NCBI GenBank assembly: GCA_036873755.1
Contig: JAVTVY010033733.1
Span: 78,168-142,167 of the forward strand
Direction: 5' to 3'
Source of the DNA: Hanleya hanleyi
Taxonomy: Eukaryota > Mollusca > Polyplacophora > Lepidopleurida > Hanleyidae
Length of the DNA: 64,000 bases
Position 1 is the stretch's first letter; every line of letters begins with the position of its first letter. Shown here in pieces: positions 33,390 to 45,824 of this stretch. Below the pieces are notes generated by a model. That model was not told the origin of the DNA, did no database searches, and worked only from the letters and a program-made list of their open reading frames with translations. Made by a program: the position numbers and the translations under genes.

Positions 33390-34240
33390 GGATAATCGCT
33401 ATATAAATGACGCAGGGACGGATATATATCCACCTTCACTGGATTTGAAGGAAACTACAGATAGCCCAGCCACATCATATTTAGATCTATATCTCTATAA
33501 AAATGAAGCGAGCATTCTCTCGTCGACTTTATGAAAAAAGAGATGATTACGATTTCGACATCGTAAACTATCCCTTTCTGGACAGTAATATTCCAGTGGG
33601 ACCTGCATATGAGGTATACATATCTTGCTTAGTAGCATTCGCCAGATCCTGTGTTAAATGTGACGATTTTAATCAACGTCACAAAACACTGGTGCAGAAA
33701 CTTAAAAAACAGGGCTATTCCACCAAGCGCCTACACTCAAAGTTTCTCAAATTTGGCGATACATATCGCATGGTGATAGCAAAATACGAACGTAGCGTGC
33801 AAGATCTATGGCGCTACGTTTCGTAACTTGTGTCTAATTCTGCTTAACCCGAGGCTAGGGGCCGTATGCACCCATCTACTTCAAGAACCTCATGGTACTC
33901 ATATGAACAGTCTCAATCAAAGCGTGACTGAGATACATCATTCTTTAGATGACGACTTTACAACGAATATTATGGATTAAGAATACTGATCAGCGATACG
34001 GATTTGATATTTTTGGAACATCATGATGTCTTGCCGGCATCATTGAAAACTGTTGACCGCTTCTCTCTTGCAGGAAACAAGCCTATGTTTATGTATACTA
34101 TGATTGTCTTTTTGAATTTGGTGCTAATACTGTTATATGGAAAATGGAATAGGTCTTTGGATTATGGACGCGGATATTCTCTAATGGACGACGGCTGGAT
34201 TATGAATGACGGACAAGACGCTTGTAAATCCGTTACTTGA
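33390..34240 (+). pseudogene. RT-like element: active-site end, C-terminus and 3' region
   Basis: Near 33395 the frame reads NRYIND, like the RYIDD or RYLDD active site with Asp to Asn; it then continues IYPPSLDLKETTDS and TSYLDLYLY. A frameshift near 33510 moves to the 107-codon frame 33503-33826, which has LYEKRDDYDFDIVNYPFLDS, AYEVYISCLVAFARSC and KKQGYSTKRL. This order matches, from memory, a multicopy invertebrate RT-like family (SDTEASFLDL, YDKRDDFDFDIVNFPFL, SYGVYISQLIRFAR, LLKQGYRYHKL). Most of the RT is absent. The shared 3' region ends at GACGCTTGTAA. No poly(A) tail is visible. Confidence 0.7.
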
Positions 34241-35571
34241 ATATCTACGACGCTTTTGATTAGTCGATGTCGCTCATATTGATTTACGGCGCACCACCAT
34301 AGATCATATATGCCAAGTTTCATTGTGATTGATTTAGTGGTTATGGAGATTTTTGTTGTGGGTTTAGCATTAACTCAACATGACTATCGGGGCTTTCGGC
34401 CATTCGGTTCATTAATTAATATGCACAATGTTATTGTCTCAATCACTATGTTTCAGTTCCATCGGTTCAGTAGAGTCCCTATCTCGTATGGTCATCTCTA
34501 ATATATATTCGCGACCTCTCGGCCGGATCCGTCGAGGTCATCTGACCGCTCGCATTAATGGTGTAGGGATTTTCAAGCTCTCTGGCATCAGACTACTAAT
34601 AATTTTGTTATTTGTTATGTATTAGCATAAAAAATCAACAAAAATCCAGAAGACAGTCGATGTATAAATCTACTGGCATGACAATATTCACCTTGTGTGA
34701 CATTGATTGTAAAAGTCTTTACAAGTCTTTACAGAAGTTGACCTTGGAAAATTCAAATTCCCGCCATTGACAGTTGACCGGTTTTACCGAATGTCATTCT
34801 ATTTGTAAACAGGGAGCATGTTCATCCCTCAGTGATCATGTCTTCATCTACCATGCTTTCCCCAAAGTGACCCAAAATCATCACCAGAAAGTACAGTTTG
34901 AAGCTTCATCTGCAGTTTGAAATATCAGATGTATCAGAAATGCTGAAAAATCACAGCTCATAGACACAAAATCCACAAAGATCTGCTATCAAATTTCTAA
35001 ACAAGGTAGTTCGAGAGCTCCGACCCGAAAGTGATTAATTCCGGTCTGATGCCCTCTGCTGTAAACCGTGATCCGCCGCACGTGAGGCACGCCCCATGCC
35101 ATTGGATGTATCCCCGCTCACATAGTCTTCGTTGTATTCTCGCTTATCAGGAAATAATATATATATCTAAATGAATTAAATAGTTTCTCGAGTCTACCTT
35201 CTAAGGAACTCGTCTAATTTGACTTGTTTCTCATGGTTTTTCTTCTCAAGTCGATCTCCATAGCAACAGAGTTTCGGTGTAAAACTGTGCCTGCAAGGAG
35301 TTTAAACATGGATGCCACTGTGGATTCCTACCAGTGATAGGCGATATCACTATAGCCTACATGTACTACGAGCCTGTACCGAGTGCTCTAATATAGATAG
35401 TCCCGGTATGTTATTTAATCTGTGTTTAGGTACAGCGCCTCCTGACGTTAGAAAGCTGAACTAATGACTTCAACTTATTCAGATTACGACAAGCCGATGG
35501 AAAAGTTGGGGGCCCTTGACTAGGTTGCATGGACTCTTTGTTGTGACCCTGGCGGTGGAGATGTACATCAA
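34241..35571. other. No gene recognised
   Basis: 1.3 kb without a recognised family or clear repeat. Confidence 0.35.
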
Positions 35572-38145
35572 ATATACCCTGTCAGAAGGACATCGTCAAA
35601 AATACACGTGCTACGAATAAGGTTCCAAGCGCCAATCAGATGTCGATGTGGGGTATGATCAATTCTGCTCTGTCATAAAAAGTGAAATGGATGACATATT
35701 ACCCAGCCGTATTGTGCATATCTCCACTGGCAATAGAAATAAAAGGCGTAGAGTAAAACAGCCATGGTGGAGTAATGAACTAACTTTACTATGGAATGAT
35801 GTACGTAAATTTGAGAATGAATGGATTAGATGTAAGGATAAATCAAAAGCTTTGAAGAAGACAATTTTTTTTTCAGAAAAGAAAATTATTTGATTTAGAG
35901 AACCACAGAAACGTTTAAATCTGAGAAAAGATCGCCCAAAAGGTCTGCAGAAAAATAATTCGGAAATGTTGGTGTAGGGAACAATATTCTCAAGGAAGTT
36001 GAGATGAAAAATAACATAATAACTGAACCAGCTGCTGTTTTGAGTAAATGGAAGGGTGTGTTTCGTAATGTGTTTAACCCACCAGATGAAACTAATTACT
36101 CTGACAATAACTCTCAATCCAGTGACATGTTTTTTTTAATTCAAACGATGAAGTACTAGAATCTGTTATTATATCTGATGAGGAAGTATACGGCAGTGTA
36201 TCGTGCCAGAGATGGTAGAGCCACTGGTATGGATAATATTCCTATTCAAGTTCTTAGAAGTGACACTGTTATTACTTTCTTGCATAGACTGTTCAATGTG
36301 TGTTTTGAAAAGGGAATGACTACGTCTCCGTGGTCAAAGTTGATTATAAGTCCGGTGCCGAAATATAATATTAAGGACCGAGTGGACGCTCTTTCCTATA
36401 TGGGAATAACACTTGCCGTGGCTGTATCTAAGTTGTACTGCTCTGTTTGGAATGATAAGCTATCAGCGTGGGACGAAAGGGGCGGTTTAATACGTGACGA
36501 ACAGAATGGTTTCCGATCCGAACGCAGTACGGTAGACCATATCACATATCTTGTAAATTTTATTGAAACTCGTAAGAAGAAGAGACAGAACACATTTGCT
36601 GCATTTATCAATTTTCGCAAAGCCTAGGTCTCTATACATAGACAGAACCTATGGTCCCGTCTTAAATCGGTTGGTATCGATGGAAATTATTTGAAAGCTA
36701 TTATGTCAATTTATAATAACGTTTCATGCTGTGTGAATTGTAATGGTTTATTTTCGAAATGGTTTCATGTCAAATGTGGACCAAGACACGCATGTGTTCT
36801 TTCTCGTCTTCTTTTCAATATTTATATTGATAATTTATCGTTATATTTGAATAGTTTTGAGAAAGGAGTTAACAGTGATGGCGAGTTGGTCTGTATTTTA
36901 CTTTATGCAGATGGCATTGTATTGTTAGCGGAATCTAGTGAAGACCTGAAGTTCCTGCTTGAACATCTATCATTATAGTGTGATGATAACAAAATGACAG
37001 TCAACCAAGAAAAATCAAAAGTTATACACTTTCGAAACCCATCAGTGCCAAAATCGTCAGATAAATTCAAATGTGGCAACAAAGTCTTGGATATAGTGGA
37101 TAAATAAGTGTATCTGGTTTTGCTAATAACAGAGCATTTAGATTATAATATCATGTTATGTTGTCTGTTATGACATAAGGCGCGTCGGCCGGGGTAACAT
37201 CAGATATATCTTCGGCACAACATAGGGCTGAGCGTTTTTATTTTGGTGACGGTAGATACACCCCAAATGCGGGTATTAATGGAGAAATGGGGTGACTGCC
37301 GATGGGCATTAAACAATGGAATAAAGTTATTGGTCATTGAGCAAAAGATACAAATATGGAGAGGGATAGAATTACCAACAAAATGTTCAGATGTGCGTTC
37401 AACTTTTCAGGCAAAAATTGTAAACATCGCAGTTATAGAGTGTGCCAGATGGTACAGCAAATTGATTGTTTTCACCTCTCAAATATTGATGTACGGTACG
37501 ATCCTAATTTTGCCGTTAAATATGTAGAGGAAAGACTTTTTGTTCGATATATACAGAAATAGACGAGTGATATGAAGAGTAGCAAGCTTCGTTTGTAACT
37601 TTAAGAATTTAAGAATAATTATGGAGTAGAGAGCTATAGGTGCACAGTATTTCAGAAAAAGCATAGAAGTGCTCTAGCAAACTTCAGGTGTGGAGTAGCT
37701 TCGATAAGGATAGAAACCGGTCGATGTGAAAATCTAGCTATTGAGCAACGGGTCTGTCCAATCTGTAATAATGGTATTGAGGGTGAGCTGCTAGTTCTTG
37801 TGACTTATCCAATTTATGAAGACTTAAGGTACGACAGGGACCGTTTTGTGATTTTGTCAGACCAGGACTTAATCATTATAATGCTGTTGTGTACTACGCT
37901 AGCCAAATTAAGTGACAAAACCTGTTTCTTAATTCTAGAACGACAGAGAAGTATTAAATATTCGTGAGCAAATGAATTTTATTTGTACGTTAAAGTTTTT
38001 CTTCTAGAATCAGTCTATCATAGCGCTAACAGAGTGGCATTTGTATATATTTTAATTGAATTCCATGTATTGTATCTGTATATGCAAATGGCGAGACTTT
38101 AATAAAATACATATATATCTACGAAAGAGGTGGCGATTGCTGAAA
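35572..38145 (+). pseudogene. Decayed LINE, copy 1
   Basis: A non-LTR retrotransposon lacking its endonuclease. 35648-35893 is the linker before RT (PWWSNELTLLWNDVRKFE). 36178-36627 holds RT motifs GRATGMDNIPIQVL, WSKLIISPVPK, GITLAVAVSKLY and DEQNGFRSERSTVDHI. 36691-36978 holds LLFNIYIDNLSLY and LLYADGIVLL, where the catalytic YADD has become YADG. The thumb and Cys-rich tail follow in broken frames. The 3' end has AATAAAATACATATATATCT. It is inactive; the clade is not assigned. Confidence 0.75.
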
Positions 38146-40041
38146 AAAGTTATTTCAAAAGATGTTTTACGTGATTTCTTCAGACCTCTTTCACTCTAGA
38201 ACAGTTCAGTGATATTTCAGGGCCGTGTCAGCTTCTGTCACTGTCTATAAACAAACTTATGACGGTGATTTTCCCGAGACCCATGTTGAACGATTGCTGC
38301 ATCCGAATCTTGCTCCCGAGAAAGGGGCAATAACTCTTCCTTTTTGGCATTTTCAGACGACCGGCAAGTCATGTATTGTGTGATTAGTAGTTGCTACAAT
38401 ACTCGGATATACCCTGTCAGAAGGACATCGTCAAAACTACACGTGCTACGAATAAGGTTCCAAGCGCCAATCAGATGTCGATGTGGGGTATGATCAATTC
38501 TGCTCTGTCATAAAAAGTGAAATGGATGACATATTACCCAGCCGTATTGTGCATATCTCCACTGGCAATAGAAATAAAAGGCGTAGAGTAAAACAGCCAT
38601 GGTGGAGTAATGAACTAACTTTACTATGGAATGATGTACGTAAATTTGAGAATGAATGGATTAGATGTAAGGATAAATCAAAAGCTTTGAAGAAGACAAT
38701 TTTTGTTCCGAAAAGAAAATTATTTGAATTAGAGAACCACAGAAACGTTTAAATCTGAGAAAAGATCGCCCAAAAGGTCTGCAGAAAAAAGAAATCGGAA
38801 AAGTTGGTGCAGACCAAGATAGACAGAACAATATTCCTATGGAAGTTGAGATGAAAAATAACATAATAACTGAACCAGCTGCTGTTTTGGGTAAATGGAG
38901 ACGAAACTAATTACTCTGACAATAACTCTCAATCCAGTGACATGTTTTTTTAATTCAAACGATGAAGTACTAGAATCTGTTATTATATCTGATGAGGAAG
39001 TATACGGCAGTGTATCGTGCCAGAGATGGTAGAGCCACTGGTATGGATAATATTCTTATTCAAGTTCTTAGAAGTGACACTGTTATTACTGTCTTGCATA
39101 GACTGTTCAATGTGTGTTTTGAAAAGGGAATGACTACGTCTCCGTGGTCAAAGTTGATTATAAGTCCGGTGCCAAAATCTAATGTTATGGACCGAGGGGA
39201 CCCTCTTTCCTATAGCGGAATAACACTCGCCGCGGCTGTATAAATACGTTGTACTGCTCTGTTTAGATTGACAGGCTATCAGCATGGGCCGAAAGAGGCA
39301 GTTTAGTATGTGACGAACAAAATGGTTTCCGGTTCGAACGCAATACGGTAGACCATATCACATATCTTGTAAATTTTATTGAAACTCGCAAGAAGAAGAG
39401 ACGGAACACATTTGCAAAGCCTGTGACTCAAAACATAGACAGAACCTATGGTCCCGTCTTAAATCGGTTGGTATCGATGAAATTATTCAAAACCTATTGT
39501 GTCAATTTATAATAACGTTTCATGCTATGTGGAATTGAATGGTTTCTTTTCGGAATGGTTTGATGTCAAATGTGGACTAAGACAGGGATGTGTTCTTTCT
39601 AGTCTTCTTTTCAATATATATATTGATAATTTATCATTATATTTGAATAGTTTTGAGAAGGGAGTTAACAGTGATGGAGAGTTGGTCTGTAGTTTACTTA
39701 TGCAGATGACATTGTATTGTTAGGGGAATCTAGTGAAGACCTGAAGTTCCTGCTTGAACATCTATCAGTATGATGTGATGATAACAAAATGACAGTTAAC
39801 CAAGATAAATAAAAAGTTATACACTTTCGAAACCCATTAGTTCCTAAATCTTCAGATAAATTCAAATGTAGCAACAAAGTCTTGGATATAGTGGATAAAT
39901 GTATCTGGGTTTGCTAATAACAGAACATTTAGATTATAATATGATGACAAAATGCGTGGCTATTGTGAAGTGCAAAACTATGGGTGGTGTACCATACCAA
40001 ATCTTTTCTCTGCTTTATGAGACTATGGTTGGGTCTGTTTA

Positions 40042-40214
40042 GGAGTTAATGACCGCCTTAGTGAATATTATCGTGTAATAATTTTTCGATGTTTTGTTTT
40101 AGACCGTCAATCAAAAAACCGAGCGGCGCAGCCGCGAGGTTTTTTGATGTGGTCTAAAACTAAACATCGAAAAACTATTACACGATAATATTCACTAAGA
40201 AGGTCATTAACTCC
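40042..40214. repeat. Foldback with arms of about 64 bp
   Basis: GGAGTTAATGACCGCCTTAG (40042) pairs with the right arm ending in GGTCATTAACTCC (40214); the stem also includes GAATATTATCGTGTAATA and AAACATCGAAAAA. The centre is GAGCGGCGCAGCCGCGAGG. The following sequence to about 40570 contains another GTTTATCGTGTGATAAT and may belong to the same insert. Confidence 0.8.
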
Positions 40215-41299
40215 ATTCTAACATGCACAATGATAAATATTTCCTCATTTCATAAGCGGAATGGCAACTTTTCTGCAAACTTGTCCCGTTTTGATGCGAG
40301 AATTTCGTGACTGGTTTGCAGGCCATGCTCGCGCGTGCTGTTCGTTCACGAGCTGCAGCTGTGTGAACTCCGCCCACTGCGTAGTGAATGAACCAATCGT
40401 CGCTCAACTTTGTGGCACTGCGTCACAAGAATAAAACGTCACCAGTTCGGCACGTGAATGTAAACAGATGACAACAAACAAATGAAGTTTATCGTGTGAT
40501 AATCTCCGTATGTTTTGAGGTCTGGACCAATCAGCGCACGGCTATAACGTGGAGCATGTTAGAATATGACATATGGCGCGTCGGCCTTGGGCTGCACGTT
40601 TTTATCTTTGTGTCGGTAGATACCCCCCAAATGCGGGTATTAATGGAGAACTGAGGTGACTGCCGATTGGCATTAAACAATGGAATACGATTATTGGTCA
40701 ATGGAGAAAATATATAAATATGAAGGAGGATAGATTTAACAACAAAATTTTCCGATGGGCGTTCAATTCTTTAGGCAAAAATTGTAAAAATTTGCGTTAT
40801 AGAGTACAGCAAATTGATTGTGTTCATATCGCAAATATTGATGTACGGTACGATCCAAAGTTTTCCGTTTTTGTAGAGGAATTTAGGCTTTCTCATCGAT
40901 ACACATTGAAATTGCGGAGTGATATGAAGAGTAGTAAGCTTCGTTGGTGTAGGAAATTTAAGAAAAATTATGGAGTTGAAAGCTATGCGCGCACAGTATT
41001 TCAGAAAAAGTGGTCTTGCAAAATTCAGGTGCGGATTAGCTCCAATAAGGATAGAAACCGGTCGATATGAAAATCTAGCTATTTTAGCAACGGGTATGTC
41101 CAATCTGTAATAATGGTATCGAGGATGAGCTGCAAGTTCTTGTGACCTGTCCTGTTTATGACGACTTAAGGTACGACAGGACTTAACCATTATAATGCTG
41201 TGTACTATAACGCTATCCAAATTAAGTGCCAAAACCTGTTTTTATCGAGCCCGTAGCTTTAGCTGCGGAAAGCTCGATATAGGTGCCACAATGATGTCC

Positions 41300-41312
41300 G
41301 TCTGTCTATCTA

Positions 41313-41351
<39 letters not shown>

Positions 41352-41365
41352 GTCTGTCTATCTGC
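41300..41365. repeat. GTCTGTCTATC microsatellite
   Basis: Mixed TCTG and TCTA tetranucleotides next to the left end of the 1.9-kb insert. Confidence 0.9.
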
Positions 41366-41371
41366 AGGACC

Positions 41372-42250
41372 AAGTAAATGTTAAAGTTTTGGACTTAGAC
41401 AATTTTTCCTCAGGACCAAGTAAATGTTAAAGTTTTATCCTAAGGCCTGTCCGACCGCTGAACCCTCATATTTCAGATGCTTACCCTCGGGAAGCATGTC
41501 CCCACCCCTGGGATCCCAGGACCAAGTAAATGTTAAAGTTTTGGACTTAGAAAATTCCTGACACAGCTTCTCGGCCTCTTCTATGTCTCCTAAACTAAGG
41601 CCAGCCCGACCCCCCGAACTCTCGTCTATTCCTAATGCTTATATCGGGCTACACATATTGAATCCATCCACTACCCTCGGGAAGCATATCCCCACCCCTG
41701 GGACCCCAGGACCAAATAAATGTTAAAGTTTTGGACTTAGAAAATTCCTGTCCACAGCTTCTCGGCCTCACCTATGTCTTCTAAACTACCCCTCGAACTC
41801 TCATCTATTCCAAATGCTTACATCTGGCTACACTCATTGAACCCATCCACTACACTCAGGGAGCAGGTCCCCATCCCTGGGGCACTGACCCCCACCCCAT
41901 ATCTTCTAAAGTAAGCTTTGCCCGACCCCATACCCTCATATAGTTTGGGAGCTCAGATCATCCTGTACACTTATTCAACCCATCCACTAACCCCGGGAGT
42001 ATGTCCCCACCCCTGGGGCACTGAGTCCCACCCTACATCTACTAAACTAAACATTGCCCGACCCCAGATCATCATATTTCCCCATAGCTTACATGATCCT
42101 ACACTTATTCAACCCATGTGCTACCCGTGGAAGCATGCCCCCACCCTCGGGACACTGTGCCCCACCATTCATCACTTACACTAAGCTTCGCCCGATGCTA
42201 TATCCTCATATTTTCCTGAAGCTTACATCATGCTACACCTATTCAATGCA
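41372..42250. repeat. Diverged tandem repeat inside the insert
   Basis: Units share CCAAGTAAATGTTAAAGTTT, GGACTTAGAAAATTCCTG, AAGCATGTCCCCACCCCTGG and CTTATTCAACCCATCCACTA; spacing is irregular, about 70-190 bp. Confidence 0.7.
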
Positions 42251-43362
42251 TTGCTCAACTCCATACCCTCATATTTCAATTTCTAATTTTATATCTCTTA
42301 TATGTGATACTAACCTGTTATTAGGCATGAGATGCAGTGTACATTGTATATACAGGCATACATATCAAATCACCTACAGTTTTTTCCTTTATAGTATTTA
42401 CTAATAGTTTGGTGACATTATTTTATTTTAGAAGTACAATATCAAAATAACCGGCGGGGGAGTCCCGCAGTACTGAAACCGTGTTAGTTTTTAATTTCGT
42501 GTCGCCTCAAATGAAGGATGCCATTTCCTTATATTTTGCTATCAAATTCTGGTTGACCCTAAAGCTTTTGCACAACCATATCTGTGTACACACATTTAAC
42601 TTACTGTATTAATTAAAACTGAGTTTGAATTAGTTTGTGATGTCTCAGTCTTTACCACTGCACATTATTATGGAGCATTACTTTATGATTGAACACAGTT
42701 GTCATTGTTCATTCTCTTATTTGCATACAAATGTGAGGATTTACCACAGTACTGGTGTCCTATTGCATACTGGAAATGATAGATTTACTCCAACTATTGC
42801 ATTGTTATTAGCTTTGTTTGTTCACATATCATCACACAAAGTTACATCAAGAACGTGCTCCAAATTGCACACCTATTCTTCCTAACTATACATGTACATG
42901 TATTTATCAGATCTATGCAATGGGATGTGTAAGCTTACTTTCAAAAAAAATGTAGTCTTTATTGGAAGTTATATAATATAGTTCTTACTTCAATCCAACC
43001 TCAACATCACTAATATAGAAATCATATTATTTCTTAATAAATGTATTGTTATTTTAAATGATGTACATTGCCAATGATGTGCAACCTCAAATGATGTGCC
43101 ACCCTGAAGGGCTCGATCTTTTTGCGAAGCTGCATGTTTTTATTCTTGAACGACGGAGAAATATTATATATTCGTGAGCAAAAGAATTTTATGTGTACGT
43201 TAAAGTTTTTGTTCTAGTATCAGTCTCTCATATCGCTAAAAGAGTGGTATTTCTATATATTTCAATTGAATTCCATGTATTGTATCTGTATATGCAAATG
43301 GTGAAACTTTAATAAATTATATAACTATATATCTACGTAAGAGGTGGTCATGCTGAAAGACG

Positions 43363-43860
43363 TGTGAGTGTATTTACAGTGTACGAAATAAGAGTATTTA
43401 CCATCCCATGCATGCCAGGGAAATGTTGATCGTGTATGCTCAAACTTGCCCCCATCGTGATCGGGACTCGCAGCCTCGCGCGATCTGAGCTAAGGGTAAA
43501 GCTAACATATATATAACGCCATATTTCTGATGCAAAATTAGAGGGAGTGATTTAGTTAAGTCTAACGTCTCTTTCAACAATATTTCAGTCATATCAAGAC
43601 GAACCATCAAGACACCACCCAGTCAAGTTGCGTTCCTGTTGCTTCAACGAAACAAAAATTTCAAGCCACATGGAAACGGCACCATATTAGAGTCTTCTAG
43701 GTACATCTGTGATGGGTAATGTTGAGCTATTATATCTGCGTAGGCTATAGAACCAAAAGGAGAGAACCACTACAAAACAAAATATGGAGGTCGGGTGCCG
43801 AAATCTTTGACATTGCTTCCCATGGATATCATATAAGCGTGGATTCCGACATTCTGAGCG
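43363..43860. other. Spacer with a SINE-like relative
   Basis: At 43545-43690 GAGGGAGTGATTTAGTTAAG, TCTAACGTCTCTTTC and TTTCAGTCATATCAAGACG match the insert at 25024 in diverged form. Nothing else was recognised. Confidence 0.45.
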
Positions 43861-43861
43861 T

Positions 43862-44400
43862 GACAAAGCCAATAATACACATGGCTCTCATTAAATGGTA
43901 ATTAGCACATTAGCATCTTGGTTAATCTTCAAAACAATGGTAGAATCGCCTGGAGCGAGTTCTTGCAAAACAAGTGAATCCAATAAAAATAAAACCTTGG
44001 GGATACTGTACGAGTGAGACAATGGTATATTTATTAATACACCTGTTTCCAAATAACAATAATGAGCGAATCTGACTTGACGGTACATTTGAATCCATCC
44101 CATTTTGAACACACTAATTAATGAAGTATATCCCTTCAGGAGAGTCCAAGTGTATACAGGTGCTAGCTTCAAATTACACCGTGGCCTGACAATCGTCTCA
44201 TATTGGGTCATCCATCTCGTCAAAAAAAAAAAGAGTGGTAGTCTTAATTTTCATGTGATATTAAGTTCTTTCCAAATTTCCAAATGGCTTAGAAAGCAAA
44301 CATATAATACCGTGGTTGCCACGAAAGTGGCTGTTGTCATCAATATGCCAAATCAATTGGCACCGGACCTCGATTTGGCGACAGTAGGGAAGGCTGGAGT
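43862..44400. repeat. Uninterrupted copy of the dispersed repeat at 28440
   Basis: Shares AAAGCCAATAATACACATGG, the AATGGTAATTA word, and later AAGTGGCTGTTGTCA and TCAATTGGCACCGG with 28440-29760. At 44320 it lacks the foldback MITE present at 29122-29650. Confidence 0.7.
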
Positions 44401-45300
44401 ACACTGGGACATTTTTAACTTTTTTGCAGAAATCTCTGCTATTATTGTCCTGTGTAGCAGTAGCCTTCTATGCTCTAGTTATAACTAATATTTAGTATGA
44501 CATAATCATACAAAAATATCTGAAATATCTGTTATGCTTTTCTCAAGAATACATGTTAAAAAGTTAAAATAAGTAACCCAGTTTGCCTCAGGCACGGGGA
44601 TCACTGGGCCCACTGAGGTGCAGTATAGGACAATAATCAAAACTCGTGTTTAATCAAGTCATGTTTCAGCTATAAGAGTACAGAACATTTAACAGCGATG
44701 GCTAAAAAATTGTGTTGCTATTTTAGACCTCTGGCTTAGTTAAATATTTTCCAGAGGCCAAATTTGAGGAAAACTATTTTGTGTGATTCCCATTGCAACG
44801 GAAGCATTTGACTTTGAAATTGTTAGTAAAACTCATCAAATCAGATTGAATTAGTAATAGCTACCACCTGGTAAACAAAATAATGCACTTTCATAACATT
44901 TTAGGATGAAAGTAAATTCGCCATTTGATTATAATTTTTATAAGAAAAGAAAACAAATACAGCTGAGATAAAATAAATCGATACAACTAAATTGTACCTA
45001 TGTCCATCATTTATCAGTAGTATCAAAACAGTAATGAGGTACCCAAGAAACCCAGGTATATCAAAATTTTATCCTGAGTCCTGAAAATTTAAATGGACTG
45101 TTAAAAAAAATTGTTTTGCCGCTAATATTTTATCACTGATACTTTTTACTTATAACCAATATAGGTGTTGCATGGGGATGGTAGCATTATACTGATAATA
45201 ATGTAATGTGATTCCTGTACTTAACATAGGAGTTAGATAGCTTGTCCCACTGTGCCACATGTGCCATTGTATCCCATTGTATCTACATGTTTCCCATCTT
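44380..45300. mobile_element. MITE-like repeat, first copy
   Basis: Begins GGAGTACACTGGGACATTTT and ends near GTCCCACTGTGCCACATG, a weak inverted pair. Matches 45825-46745 in order throughout. Confidence 0.6.
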
Positions 45301-45824
45301 TGTAAAGATGTACATGGAACTTGTTTCGCGGAGGGTCGTTCTATCCCCTTCATTAAGGATGTAGGCCTATATAGTGATTTAGCGCTGGTTTTCTGTCATG
45401 TTCCGCTTTAGCACGCTATATATATTGTCGAGCTACAATACGTAGATAAATATCGAGAAATTCGTGGCTTCACCAAGTTGAAAGTAGATCTTTATATTTT
45501 ACACTTTCATTGAGAGTGTGTCACATTGTTTTCGTTATCAGGAAACAAAAATTTGTCATGTTATGGGCATAGCAGTGTCAATACTAAATATGACATAATT
45601 TAGCCGCGCTAGGACAAAACATACTGAATACGAAGTACAATATTTTATGTTGTCTGGGGGACAATAATGCTCATACATACAGCTAAAACATAAGTGTTTG
45701 AAATATTTTGTTTTCTTGTGACTGGATGTATTCACTTCAGTGGCCATATCCATTTAATGGATTTGCTTTCATCACTATTGTGTATGTTCCAAGAAAAAGA
45801 TACAAGTTCTGACCACTCTTTTTG
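45301..45824. other. Spacer, nothing recognised
   Basis: Separates the two MITE-like copies; short frames only. Confidence 0.3.

Larger units (their letters stand above)
41245..43134. mobile_element. 1.9-kb insert with 8-bp target duplication
   Basis: TGTTTTTA precedes (41237-41244) and follows (43135-43142) the insert, and LINE copy 1 shows the uninterrupted sequence. The left end begins TCGAGCCCGTAGC and contains a small hairpin (ATCGAGC with GCTCGAT); the right end has GGGCTCGATC. Inside are GTCTGTCTATC microsatellite (41300-41365), a repeat of CCAAGTAAATGTTAAAGTTT (about 41372-41745) and a C-rich array with CGGGAAGCATGTCCCCACCC. No transposase. An 8-bp duplication fits hAT-type insertion, but the ends do not prove it. 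Confidence 0.7.
38407..43362 (+). pseudogene. Decayed LINE, copy 2, with two inserts
   Basis: It starts at the same internal point as copy 1 (ATATACCCTGTCAGAAGG) and follows it through linker, RT and 3' end. RT motifs lie in 38992-39243 and 39499-39723. The YADD codons are kept (near 39699) but a one-base shift puts them out of frame, and other indels break the frame near 39243. A hairpin lies at 40042-40214 and a 1.9-kb insert at 41245-43134, after which the LINE 3' end resumes (43143-43362). Confidence 0.75.

Noticed and set aside
41918..42404. Pro/His/Tyr-rich + frames
   Set aside because: They follow the C-rich tandem array inside the 1.9-kb insert.
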